64,000 nt of DNA from Vitellaria paradoxa. Its lineage: Eukaryota > Streptophyta > Magnoliopsida > Ericales > Sapotaceae. Under the pieces are notes generated by a model. The model did not search any database, was not told the DNA's origin, and saw nothing but the letters and a program-made list of their open reading frames with translations. The first letter of the stretch is position 1, and each line of letters starts with the position of its first letter. This document shows, piece after piece, positions 1 through 10,794 of the stretch. A program made the translations under genes and the position numbers. The DNA is taken from assembly GCA_019916065.1 (NCBI GenBank), contig CM034242.1, positions 8,438,879-8,502,878 of the forward strand. The letters are read 5' to 3'.

Positions 1-6
1 ACTAGT

Positions 7-28
7 CAGATATATATATATATATATA
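7..28. repeat. (TA)n microsatellite
   Basis: An alternating TA run close to the left window edge, upstream of the GOT1 start. Simple sequence; no function is inferred. Confidence 0.85.
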
Positions 29-106
29 AACTTCACACTCGTGCTTGTTTCAATTTGACAGTGAGGACCATAAGGCTTGTCAAGAGAATTGTGGAGTTTA
101 TTTCCT

Positions 107-1087
107 ATGGCAATCAATGATGGTGTAATGTGGTTTCAATAAGCCTCCCCTTCCGTTGTAGTCGATCACTGCCTTCTTTGGTTGTTAGATTAACAAGCCG
201 TTATATAATTTAGGGGCGTACTTACCATATTAGGCTTTGCATGATTTATTAATATATTCTAGACAATGGAAAACATATGCATAAACTATCTCTCTCTCTC
301 TCACACACACAAATAACACAAATTGCATAGCTGCATGGAAAACTGGATGGATACTACACCTTGACCTTTCAAATTGGTTGATCAGTTTTTTTTTTTTTTT
401 TTTGGGGGGGGGGGTCTGGAGGAGGATTAGATTGGTTTTTTTTTTTTCCATCCTCATCCACGTGCTGCACTTATCAAGGAATTGCATTTCTTGTTAGATG
501 AAGGCTTTTGGTTCTACAAAATTCCTGCTCCCTTATGGTCTTGCTTTTGATCGAGGGGGAGGAAACCTATGTTATTTTGGTTGCTTATGGTGTCTAGGAA
601 TTATACCATTCTTAATATTTTTCCTTAGGTTTGAAGTGATTTGTGCACATATGGTTTCATTTTTGTATTAAGATGCTGTTAATATGATTATTCTTCTCCA
701 TTATGCTTTGCACTTTTGGATTTGTTCAAAATTCTGATCAATTAAAAACGTTGCGACTCTGATGAAACAGAGATTGGGCTAGGGTTGACAGGATTTGGCA
801 TATTTTTCTCATTCTTGGGCGTCATTTTCTTCTTTGACAAGGGTTTACTTGCTATGGGAAATGTAAGTTAAACTTTCTTCGCTTTCTTTTTTTTGTCATA
901 CTTTCATTTTCAGCTTCTTCCATTGTTACACCTTTCCCATTTATCTTATTATTGATTTGATGCATGCTTAACACTGTGTTGTTTTGGTGATGTTGAATCA
1001 GATCCTCTTCGTCTCAGGTGTGACACTAACAATTGGACTGAAGTCCTCGATGCAGTTCTTCATGAAACGGAGCAATTTCAAGGTTTT

Positions 1088-1130
<43 letters not shown>

Positions 1131-4100
1131 CACACACACACACACACACACACACTCACCCACTCTCACAGAGTGGGTATACTCATTTTCCATCTTTATT
1201 TACCACTTTGGGCTTTGTGCTGATTGAGCAGGGAACAATTTCTTTTGGTGTGGGCTTCTTCTTGGTTGTTATAGGATGGCCTGTATTTGGAATGATTTTG
1301 GAGGCATATGGATTCATTGTTCTTTTCAGGTGCATTAGATTTACCGTCCTTGATATCATTTATCTGCTAATAAATATTCTTCTGAGTTGCTAATGGGGTT
1401 CTTTTGTGCAGTGGCTTTTGGCCAACACTGGCAGTTTTTCTGCAGAAGATACCTTTTCTTGGTTGGGTGTTCCAGCAGCCATTTGTTAGATCGGTATGTT
1501 TCTCTTGCAAATCTTGCTTATATCTTGAGAACAGAGAACTTGACACAAGACCATAACTCCAAAATCTTCATATTACATACGAATCGTAGATATTCTTTTG
1601 GGGGCAATTTGTTTCCGGAAGTCACTTTGGATCCTTAAAAAAATTAAATAAAATTAAATGAAGAGAGATGTTGCATGCAAGTGAACCTAGCGCATGAGCC
1701 TCTACTGATAATTAAGAAATATTGATTCACTTTCTACTGAAATTAATATATGGATAATCTCCGGAAGAGAAACTACGTATTGGTTAGTAGATATTGTTTG
1801 TGCAAAAGGTTTTTGTTGGGGGCGCGCATGCCCCGGGGGGGGGGACGGGGACAATTGAGCACCTATTCTTGCATTGTGTGTGGACAGGGGGCCTATGGTA
1901 GCCCTTTTTATCCAACAATGGAGTCTAATGGGTAATGTCAACAGCTATTTCTGAGTGTTTGACTTCTTGGTGGGGATACAATCCAGGCTAGGAGGAAATT
2001 TTGGAAGAATTTTTTAAGGAATTGAGTTACTTCCGTACAAGCTAAAAAGCTTATTATTGTCTACTTTGTACAACTAGGAGTGGGGAGTATCACATTTAAA
2101 CGTTTTCTTTATAGGTAGATCGAGGTTTTGTAACGGCTAGCATTCCTTTAATGCCTATTATCAATAAATTTTTTATTTATTAAAAAAAAAAAAAGGATCG
2201 TAGGAGTTATGTCTCAAGTTGTGAATGTGATTGATGGTTCTCAGTGGGGAATTCATGCCTCAAACATGAAGTGGAAAAGGTGTAAGATATGCACCTCAAA
2301 GTTAAAGACTTGGATGTTGGGGATGGATGCCTGTGGTGTTCTGAAACCTTAGCTTTGGGAAATAAGCCTTGCTGACCTTCTTAACAAGTGTGATTAATAA
2401 TAACTTGGCATGGCATAGTATTTGACATGGGGCATTAACTTGATTGCACTCATTTACCAATGATTTCAATGACACGATTCCTTTTGTTGTGAACCCAGAA
2501 AAGAGATTAAGCCAAGAAGAAAAGAAAATAATTAACGGAGAGGAAAAATATCCACAGAGAGAGAAGAACAAAAGGGGGAGAAGAGAAAATAAGTCTCAGG
2601 CTGTACTTTTATCCAAATATTCAACTATAACAAAACAATAATTAACCAAGCCTTTGTATAGGTAAAATTAGATAGACTAGGAGTCAGCTTGAACAAACTA
2701 AGAGACCATGAATCTTATAATAATTACAAATTAACACAAATAAAAACACACACACAAATAAAAATGTAATTTATTTTTTTATGATAATTCTGATGACCCA
2801 TCAATTCTCCTGTGGTGGAAGAAAATCGACCCTATCAAGGGGCAAATATGTGTTCTAGCAGCCAATCTCCCAACCACAAACTTAGTACTTGTGCACCTTC
2901 TTGCAACGTTGATAGACATGTGTGGTAGGAGGTGTAAAGGTGGTGTCTCCACCATCTCTCTTGGGGTGGGAAGAACTCAAGTTAGGTGAGTGATCCTGCT
3001 GACTCTGGTGGAACTCCAATAAATTAGGATTAATCTTCTGCAGTGTAGGGCGGGAGATCCAGGTGAAGTCAGAGTCTGCTCATTCAAACAAGTGAACCAC
3101 ATAACATTGAACCATCCCCTACTTGGTGAAAACAATCTAATCAACTAGGATAGTATTAGTCTATCTGTATGTGCTGCTTAAAAAGCAGTGGTGTATGAGA
3201 AATAGGAGGGTCATCATCAGAAGGGCTAGAAGGGAAAAAATGGATCAACTAGGAGAATGTAGTGGCCAAAAAAAGCAACCAAGTCCTCGATATTAAGGTG
3301 GAGCTAAGACCAAACTCAAGGGGCTTATCAATGACATAAGCATTAGGACCAGCCTGCTTTAAAATTTTAAATGGTCCAACACTAAGATTGCAATTTGGAA
3401 GCGGTGCCAAAAGTGACGCCATTTCAATCGAATTCAAATCATCACAAAATCCCCAACTTTAAATTTCACATCCTGCTAATGGGCATTAGCACGGATTTTA
3501 TAAGAGGCATTACTAGTTTTCAGTTGTTTGTTGATGTCAAGATGCAAATCATGCAGGTGTTGAGCAAACACCTCAGCAGTCATAGACACACAACTGTGGG
3601 GAGACATGGGAATAAGGTCTAATGGCTTTCAAGGTCTATATCCATGCACAACTCAAATGGACTCATGCCTCAATACTTATTCACTGAGCTATTATAGGCT
3701 TGTTGAGCAATGGGGAGGATCAAATCCCAATTCCTAAGATTTTCCTGGATTAGGCACCTCAACAGATTTCTAAGGCTTTGATTGACAATCTCAGCCTTCC
3801 CATCAGTCTGGGATGGTATACAATGGAGAATTTGATCACAGTACCAACTAAGGATCATGGGGTTTGTTAAAAATGGCCATTAAAATAAACATCTCGATCA
3901 AACACAATAGTCTTGGGGAGGGTATATAACTTGACAACCTCATCAAAGTACAATTTAGCAATTTTAGATGCATCAAAAATCTTGCTACAAGGCATGAAGC
4001 GAGTCTTCTTAGAAGAGCAGTCCACAACAACAAAGATTAAGTCATGCTTCTTGGGGGTCTTAGGGGGACCTAACATAAAATCCATGCTGACAGCCTCCTA

Positions 4101-4869
4101 TGGATAACTGGAAAATGGGAGAGGAGTATAAAGGCCAGTGTTTTGCTACCTCTGAATTAGCTTTGAATTAATTAATTTGATCTTTATAAGTGGGTTACAA
4201 GAACCAGAAAATTGCTTTGCACTATGATCTAAGGAATATAGTTATAGCACGACGTAAACACATTGATACTTCTTTGCGATTCTTCTTTGCGATAAGATGT
4301 ATGCGACATGACACAAACACATTGATACAGCAATTATTAAAGAAGTAGGTATACGTGGTGTGGACACAAAACAACTACTTATTTTTTTATAATTGTTAAT
4401 ACTAATAAGTTGGTTTTTGTTATTTTTACACTTGTAGTGCATTTTTACAAATTTTGTAGTACATGTACATATTTTATACTATTCTAAATCAATTAAAAAT
4501 AAGTTATATTGAACCAAATAAAGCAATTGATATTTATATATTGTAACATTTCACAAAAAAATTAATTAATTAAAAGAATATGATTGCAATTTAAATCTTT
4601 ATCTCTAATTTTGATCCATCATACTTTCTAAAATAAGCACAGGAACACACACTACATTTTTCTCATTTTGTTCGTTCAAATAGTTTAATTTTCGTTTTTT
4701 TTTTAATGTTTTTTGTTCTTTATTTAGTCATCTTCTCATCATTTTTTTAAAGTAATTATTAAGCTAAAAAAACTCTCATTCAACATATTATCAATTCATT
4801 GATCTGAAATTTGCTTGTTCCTATATGCAGTTCTTTGACAGATACCGAGGCAAAAGAGTGCCTGTATAA
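107..4869 (+). CDS. GOT1: GOT1-like Golgi vesicle transport membrane protein (6 exons)
   Basis: Model: 107-122, 771-862, 1002-1082, 1232-1329, 1412-1493, 4831-4869 (stop TAA), 135 residues. Exons 2-6 are firm: all borders are GT..AG, phases agree, and the translation has the plant GOT1 signature (IGLGLTGFG, FFFDKGLLAMGN, SSMQFFMKR, FGMILEAYGF, SGFWPTLAVF, C-terminal RYRGKRVPV). Family knowledge: GOT1/SFT2-type proteins are small four-helix membrane proteins of the ER-Golgi system that assist vesicle fusion and traffic. Four hydrophobic stretches are visible, each broken by short charged loops such as FDKG and MKRSNFKG. The first exon is an inference: ATG-GCA-ATC-AAT-GAT-G then gtgtaatg joins in phase 1 to the acceptor at 770 and gives MAINDE. 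The reading frame upstream of 771 has no ATG before a stop, so a spliced start is needed. Plant relatives usually have a slightly longer N-terminus, so exon 1 may be wrong. Confidence 0.88.
1089..1155. repeat. compound (CT)n-(CA)n microsatellite in GOT1 intron 3
   Basis: About 19 CT units followed by about 12 CA units, lying six bases inside the intron that starts at 1083. The pyrimidine run sits next to the 5' splice site, so length change could alter local splicing context; that is inference. Confidence 0.9.
1750..2184 (+). mobile_element. 3' end of a 5'-truncated L1-type LINE
   Basis: Broken reading frames on the plus strand inside GOT1 intron 5 carry the C-terminal zinc-knuckle region of plant L1 reverse transcriptase (zf-RVT): a CLCK-like segment, then the EHLFLHCVW motif, then a tail with ISECLTSWWG. 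The segment ends in an A-run at about 2172-2184 after an AT-rich 3' UTR. A G-rich insertion near 1836-1850 disrupts the zinc motif. It is same-strand with GOT1 and degenerate, so it is an old non-functional copy. No target duplication was recognised. Confidence 0.72.
3249..4085 (-). mobile_element. degenerate Ty3/gypsy pol fragment (integrase)
   Basis: On the minus strand, inside GOT1 intron 5, three out-of-frame pieces follow in the order of a Ty3/gypsy polyprotein. 4085-3867 is the integrase core start (MDFMLGPPKTPKKHD, VVVDCSSKK, FDRDVYF). 3858-3670 is the later core (PSQTDGKAEIVNQSL, IAQQAYNSS). 3437-3249 is the integrase C-terminal end (GPFKILKQAGPNAYVIDKP). Frame breaks separate the pieces, so nothing intact is encoded. 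Flanking sequence at about 2800-3248 and to 4150 is probably part of the same insertion. The insertion is antisense to GOT1. Confidence 0.85.
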
Positions 4870-5760
4870 ACCTTAGAACGTAGACGGGAATCGCAAGGAA
4901 GTTGTGCTGGTTGACTCGCTTATAAACGTTGTAAAAATGCTGCCAGGTGAATCGTTTGGTTAGCTGCAGGGTGACAGCAAGTGTAATGTTTTTAATTCAC
5001 CATCACATCAGTTTTGTTAGGTGATTGTATGTAGAATTGATAAATCAAATATTCTCGACGTTTCAGGGGTGAATTTATCCTCTTATGGTTACATTTTCTG
5101 TCTTTATCATTATTCGGATTTCCATTTATTGATTGCTAAAAGAGGGTGCTGGTAGAGCTCACTACTGGAGGCAGCTTTGGCGAAAATTAAAAAAAAAATT
5201 AATTTAGGTATAATTATTTTAATACTATTTCTCTATTTTTAAAAATATTGCTTTTGAATTTAATAAGTACAAGTTCTTGTATTTAAAAATTTAAACTATC
5301 GATTCGTTAAATTAAATAATTTATTGCAAAAATTCAAAATTCTCTCTAATTTTCCTAAGGTTAAATGAGAAATTAGTAGTGATTTTAAATTCGCTTAATT
5401 TTTCTTTATTTAGGGATTAATTAAGAGGTTAATTATTTCATGTGCACTGTTGATGATTTATGTGCATTCAAGTAAAGGGCGATGCAGCAGAGCGTGAGAA
5501 ATTTGGAAGGTACTACCGTTCATTGTGTCCTTCCGATTGGATACAAATATAAAAACTAACATTTCCTTTTTTTTTTTCCCTTGTGTCTGTGAGAGGTTTG
5601 CCTTCGTAAATTTTATGATTTTCATTCGCCCTTCGTTTGATTACAAATTTGATTTTAGTTTTTCTTGTAGTTTTTTTCATCTTATATTATTTTTTTTTCA
5701 CCAAAATTTAATTTTCTTCGTTTGATTACAAAACTTAATTTTCTTTTCTTTGTAAATTTT
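4870..5760. other. GOT1 3' region and AT-rich spacer
   Basis: The stretch after the GOT1 stop probably holds its 3' UTR (about 4870-5140). The rest is T/A-rich spacer in which I recognise no gene or element. Confidence 0.5.
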
Positions 5761-5952
5761 AAACCCACCGCTAGTTGGTATAGTGAAATGGAGATTAAGT
5801 TTAAAACTTGGGTGGTATACTCATATCATGAGTTTGATTCCCCTCCTGGGCGGTCAAATTGTAAGTAGAAAACCGTGATGATGGGGTCCTGTACTAGTCT
5901 CCTCGGGATTTGTAACCCGGTGTTCGAAGGATCCACTGAGTGATTTACTCGT

Positions 5953-5984
<32 letters not shown>
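5761..5984 (+). mobile_element. tRNA-derived SINE with poly(A) tail
   Basis: A roughly 190-bp unit with a Pol III-like A box (TAGTTGGTATAGTG), a B box about 50 bases further on (GAGTTTGATTCC, close to GGTTCGANTCC), an unrelated body, and a terminal A-run of about 31. This layout is that of a tRNA-derived SINE. I could not find a convincing target duplication; the 5' edge is approximate. Confidence 0.75.
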
Positions 5985-5988
<4 letters not shown>

Positions 5989-6009
5989 TTTGTTTAAGTA
6001 TGTTAATCA

Positions 6010-6300
6010 GATTTATAAAAAAAAAATTAAAAAATCTATATCTATTTGGGTAAAACCTATAAATTATGAGAAAATTAGTTTTTTGGTTACTCTTTTTGCT
6101 CAAACGGATAATTTTTATTTAAACGGACGTGAAATTTTTATTTTTATTTTTATTTTATTTTTTTACTAATGCAATCTAACACGTCTAAAAGTTATCGTTT
6201 AAAAAAAAAATTAATTTTTGGTGAAAAATTTTATATAAGATGAAAAAAACTTAAAAAAAAAAAGATAAAATTAAATTTTCTAATCAAACGAAACCTTAAT
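6010..6300. repeat. AT-rich dispersed repeat (foldback-like family)
   Basis: AT-rich sequence with recurring words such as aacggacgtgaa and a long A/T-only centre. The same words recur near 14540-14660, 37070-37230 and 57000-57310, so this is one copy of a dispersed family. Edges are approximate. Confidence 0.5.
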
Positions 6301-6350
6301 TACTAATAAATGACTTGTTTCATTACAGATTGAAAGGTGGAATGAACAAA

Positions 6351-7584
6351 GGGCATGTTTGATGCCCGGATTAAAACGTCGGATTGGAGAAGTCTTCCCT
6401 GGCCCCCACTCAAAACTGGTGTTTGTTTTGCTTTTGGTTTTATTCATGGGTCCCACGGATTGGATGTGTTATGGCCTAAATGGCCGGATGTGATATCCCA
6501 TGGGGCATGTGGGATTATTTATCCCCCATGGCCTAATCCCACATGCCCGGATGTGTTTCCCTCCAAGATCTAAAAGTCCAAAATTATTTCTTATTACATC
6601 TTTTATCTCACTTTATATCTCACAAACTAAACTCCAAAAAAATAATCTCATCTTTTATCAAATCCCATATGTAAGGTTTTTTAGTGGCAAATCCATACAA
6701 AATCTTAAATTAAATATGGCAGATTTGCATATTTCCTAAATTGAAGATTTTTCAAAATGGGCAAGTTTCCAAAAGATCATAACCGCAATATTGCAATCCA
6801 AGTCCAATTAGGAATAAAGAAGAAGACTGCACAGATTAGGAAACACACGCGTAAAAATCCAGTGTACCTCGCAGGCAGTACGCAGGGGGCGCGCGGCTGC
6901 GCCACATGGCGCCGGGAGCCCGCAGGATGTACACAGGTTCGACTTTTTGGCAGTAGAGCTCGCAGGGAGCACGCAGGGAAACTGATGGTTCGAGTTATAG
7001 AAGATTTTGTTTCCATTTAGGAAATTTGCTTGTATATTTGAGTCCTAATTAGAATAGGATTTTGCTTATTTATTTGAGTCCTAATTAGAATAGGATTTTG
7101 CTTGGAATAGGATGTGTAAGTCTATATATATGCACCCAAGCTTAATGTACAAGGGGAACGAGAGGGGCATATTATAGAGTCTTGTGAGAGAAAGAATTTT
7201 TCCTTGTGAGCTTATAGCTCTTTCTCTTATTTCTATTATTCTTGGTTAAGTCTGCTCACTTTCTAAGTAGTTAGAAAGTTTGTTTCCACTTGGTCTAGGT
7301 GTGTCGAGGATTCGAGCAAGTGCTTGAAAGAAGTCGTGCGAGAAGTCGTAGAGATTTCGAGTGGGTACTTGTAACCTAATTATATAGTGGAAGTTTGGGT
7401 GGTCTATGAAATCAGACCCGGAGTTTTACCTTTACTTGTTGGTAAAGGGTTTCTTCGTTACCAATCTTGTGTTCGTTATTTTTTTGATTGGTTGATTGGT
7501 TTGGATGATTCGAAAATTTTCACCATATATTATCCCATAGTATTACTTATCCCCCATCATCTAATCCCCTCAAACAAATATAGT
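6351..7584. mobile_element. MITE-like element split by a solo LTR
   Basis: The outer parts (6351-6669 and 7523-7584) align by eye with the neighbouring element at 7585-7988: both have the words CGGATTGGAG / GGGGATTGGAG, GGGACCCA.. / GGGTCCCACGGATT, TTTCCCTCCAAGATC / TTTCCCTTCAAGATC, AATAATCTCA and AGTATTACTTATC in the same order. Ends carry GTTTGATGCCC and CAAACAAAT. The middle is a later insertion, described separately. No coding potential; short frames here are chance. Confidence 0.72.
6670..7522 (+). mobile_element. solo LTR (853 bp) inside a MITE
   Basis: Starts TGTAAGG and ends TTTTCA, the TG..CA ends of an LTR, and is flanked by a perfect 5-bp direct repeat CCATA (6665-6669 and 7523-7527). 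It holds a TATA-like TCTATATATATGC near 7110 and a direct repeat of about 32 bp (AGTCCTAATTAGAATAGG at about 7041 and 7077). No internal retroelement sequence is present, so it is a solo LTR left by recombination. The style is that of a Ty1/copia LTR, but this is inference. Confidence 0.82.
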
Positions 7585-7988
7585 CTAAGGTTATGTTTGT
7601 TTGCCAGAAGAGAAACGGGGGATTGGAGAAATAATCCGTGGGACCCACCAAGTGAAGTGTTTGTTTTGGTTTTTGTTTAATCCGTGGGTCCCACGGATTT
7701 GATATATAATGAAAGGTTTTGCCGGATAAGTAATCCCATAGGGCGTGTGGTATTATTAATACCCCATCTTCGGATTTGTTTCCCTTCAAGATCCAAAGGT
7801 CCAAAGTTATTTCTTATCATATCACATATCAAATCACATCTTTTACCCCACTTTATATCCCACCAACCAAACACCAAAAAAATAATCTCACATAAAAATT
7901 AATCTCATCTTTTATCCAATTCTATTTGTGGACCCCACAGTATTACTTATCATTCGTCATCCAATCCCTCAAACAAACACACCCTAAG
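7585..7988. mobile_element. MITE-like element with terminal inverted repeats
   Basis: Ends CTAAGGTTATGTTTGTTTG and CAAACAAACACACCCTAAG are imperfect inverted repeats (about 15 of 19 bases). The element abuts its relative at 6351-7584 head to tail. CTAAG at both ends may be a target duplication or part of the inverted repeat; I cannot tell. The superfamily is not assigned. Confidence 0.7.
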
Positions 7989-9612
7989 AGAATTGGGATT
8001 TTTCCCGGTTCACTATAAGAATTGTTCCCGTGTTCAGTGAGCCACATATGACATTCACAGCCGTTAGTATTTCTGGTCTCTTTTCTTAAGTGTGTTGAGA
8101 TTGTCCTTACCATTTCTCTTATGATCTTTTCCGACCGTATTAATGCCTTTTAGAAGTGGCTCGAACTTTGCTGATGAAATTATTACACGATGAGTTGGCG
8201 ATCTTGAAGTTTTTTGAGAAATTAGTTTGTACATTGATTAAATTGGAAGGGAAAAAGGAAATAAGATAGGAGGTTTTAAAAAAAAAATAAGATAAGAGAT
8301 TAAAAGAGAGAGAGAGAGAGAGAGAATTTTGAGTATATATTTAATAGAATTAAATACTGTCATTTTCATTTTGTTGATAATGTGCATTGATCAAATTAGA
8401 GGGTAGAAAAAGAATTAAAAAAAGAAAAAATATAAAGAGAATTTTGAGTATATATTTAATAGAAATTAAAGATACTTTTGATAAATTAATTGTAAAATTT
8501 TATTTATTTTTCATTTATAGGATTTTTTTATTATAAATTTGTGATTCAAAACACGAAATGAAAGCAATTGAAAATGAACTTAATTTTAATGTATCGTCAA
8601 ATGTAATTTTAATAATTGTCAGTGTAAAGAAAAATAAGCTTAAAAAATGACATGTGCCTATAATTATTATTTTTTATATTTTATTAAATTGCAAAATAAT
8701 GACATGTCATGGTGGCTTTTTTTTTATTGTGTGTAAAAAAAAATTTTATTTGTTAAATGAGTTTAAAGCTACGCTTATCAGAAATATACTCAAAACTTTA
8801 ACTCTTCTTGATCTAAATTTAGTTAACGATTAATTTTCTCCCTATTTCAATAGGAACAACTTATAAGATTTGATTTCATTTAATAAGAATTTTTATTATT
8901 TTTTATATTTGAAATCAAAATGGGGCATTTGTGAATTGAATTTGATTTAATCTCAAGATATAAATTTCTGAGTTTTCTTCTCATTTGAAATTTAAACTGG
9001 AAAGAATAAGATTTGGTATGAACTGATTTTATTATTCAACTATTTAATTAAGTGAACGAAGGAGAGTAACTCTGTCATTATGGCTACCTTTCAAGTTGGG
9101 TCTCAGTTAATTAAGGGCAATGGCCAATGAGGAGATTAGGCAGTAGTTAAAACTTTTATATATCATGCTACTATATTTATAATAGAGTTAAATTTGATAT
9201 TTTTATAAACTAATTAAATTATTTAAGTTCAAATATATCTCTTTCCTATTTCTCTCTCATTTTTTTTCCTATTTTCTTCTAAAATTTGGAAGAATAAAAA
9301 TGTGTGGTTTCACTCTCACTTTTTTTTTAACCCTATATTTTACCTCTTTTTTCCTTCCTCTTCACTTTTCTTTCTACTCAAACAATGAGAATGAGACATT
9401 ATCCTTTCTCCTCCTCCTCTCATTTTTATTTTACAAGCCGCCAACGTTTGAGAAAAAATACCATATATTTTTTTATCTAATTGTAAATTTTTTTATTTTA
9501 AGAAATTTTTATAATTCTTTTACAATGTCCTTTTTAATTTACCAAAATTTATTAAAACTAAAAGAAATTAAAATTTAATTAAAAAATTACTAAAAAATCT
9601 ACAAAAGAAAAA
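7989..9612. other. AT-rich intergenic spacer
   Basis: Strongly A/T-rich with a (GA)n run at about 8305-8325 and a short duplicated phrase (GAGAATTTTGAGTATATATTTAATAGAA at about 8323 and 8439, reported by position only beyond this word). No gene or recognised element; the short frames at 9300-9578 are T-rich and look non-coding. Confidence 0.5.
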
Positions 9613-9910
9613 GTATAAATTGCACCAATTTCCCTTTAATATTTGAGTAATTATACTTAGCATACATAATATTTAAAAGTTATACTTATCTCTCTTATTT
9701 TAAAATGTTGTTAACATTGATTTCTTTCCAATAAAATTAACTATTAAAATTTAATAGAAAATATTAAAATAACTAAAATTTTAGTATTTTTCTTAATCTA
9801 TCCCTTATTTTTTCATATTTTTATTAGTTTTAATTGTAAAAATTCTTAAAAAATAAAAAATAAGTGAAAATAACAAAATTTTGAGAATTTTATTAAGAAA
9901 ACTGATGAGA

Positions 9911-9947
<37 letters not shown>

Positions 9948-10154
9948 TAGATGAGTAAAATAAGAAAAATATTTAAAATTTCAATTGATTTGATATTTTA
10001 TGTTAAATTTTAATGACTTATTTTATTAAAAGGTGGTCAATGTTAATAATATTTTAAAATAAAAAAAGTAATTGTAATTTTTAAATTTTAAAGATATTAA
10101 GTATAATTATCTATATGTTAAAAAAGGAGTGTTTGGAGTAATTTATCTTTAAAA
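9613..10154. mobile_element. foldback MITE upstream of UPF1
   Basis: The left half (9613-9800) and the reverse complement of the right half (about 9960-10154) match over about 190 bp by eye: both contain AATTATACTTA, ATTTTAAAAT, TTAACATTGA, and ATTAAAATTTAA in the same order. The loop holds a (GA)n tract at about 9912-9944. A second copy lies at about 58230-58680. Long inverted arms without coding sequence point to a foldback-type MITE, ending about 640 bp before the UPF1 ATG. Confidence 0.7.
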
Positions 10155-10439
10155 AAAAACAAAAAAAAAGCGTGCTCGTTTTTCGGTTCCCAACTTCGAC
10201 AATGTGTCGGGTTCAAGGGGTGAAAAGATGAACGGTTGAGATTTTTTTACCTTTTAATAATATGTGATCTTTGATATTCCGTATTAATTGTATTCTAATC
10301 AAATTTTTTAAAATTTTATTTTTATTTTAAAAATAAATTTAATTAAAATAAGTTGGAACTATCGGATTAAATATAAAGAAATCTTAACCGTTAATTTTTT
10401 CACTGCAACAGAAAATTTTTTTTACTGCAGCCCCTTGAA

Positions 10440-10794
10440 CCCTAATGTGTCACGACACGTGCCAGGAAATACGGGAACAACAAACTGCCAGCCAATAACA
10501 GGAAAGTTCAGGTCCCCGTCACGTGACAACTCAGCGTCCGTTCCGCCAAGGCCAATTTCCTCGTCCCTCTCCTCGTACTCTAGCACGCATATTGATTATT
10601 GACCCCCCCTTCTCAGAGATTTTCAGTACCCTTTACTTTTAATTCCCAATTTTAAAACCCTAGCCCTAATTCTCTGCCAAATCAGTTCCAAGCTATACCC
10701 TCCAATTTCTAAAACCCTAATCCTAATTGATTGTATATATTTTATATATAGACAGACATTTCCAACTCTCGGTCCGTTGCTGGTTTGATTTCCG
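10440..10794 (+). promoter_or_regulatory. UPF1 upstream region with G-box and two telo-boxes
   Basis: Contains a CACGTG palindrome at 10520-10525, an ACACGTGC at about 10455-10462 and two AAACCCTA telo-boxes at 10655-10662 and 10712-10719, followed by an AT-rich TATATATTTTATATATAG just before the ATG. Telo-boxes are known from promoters of plant translation and ribosome-related genes, which suits a housekeeping RNA-surveillance gene. The transcription start is not determined; the second telo-box may lie in the 5' UTR. Confidence 0.6.

Noticed and set aside
6757..7020. Open frame with Arg/Gly-rich translation
   Set aside because: Lies inside the solo LTR; both strands are open because of a local GC-rich patch. 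No coding evidence.
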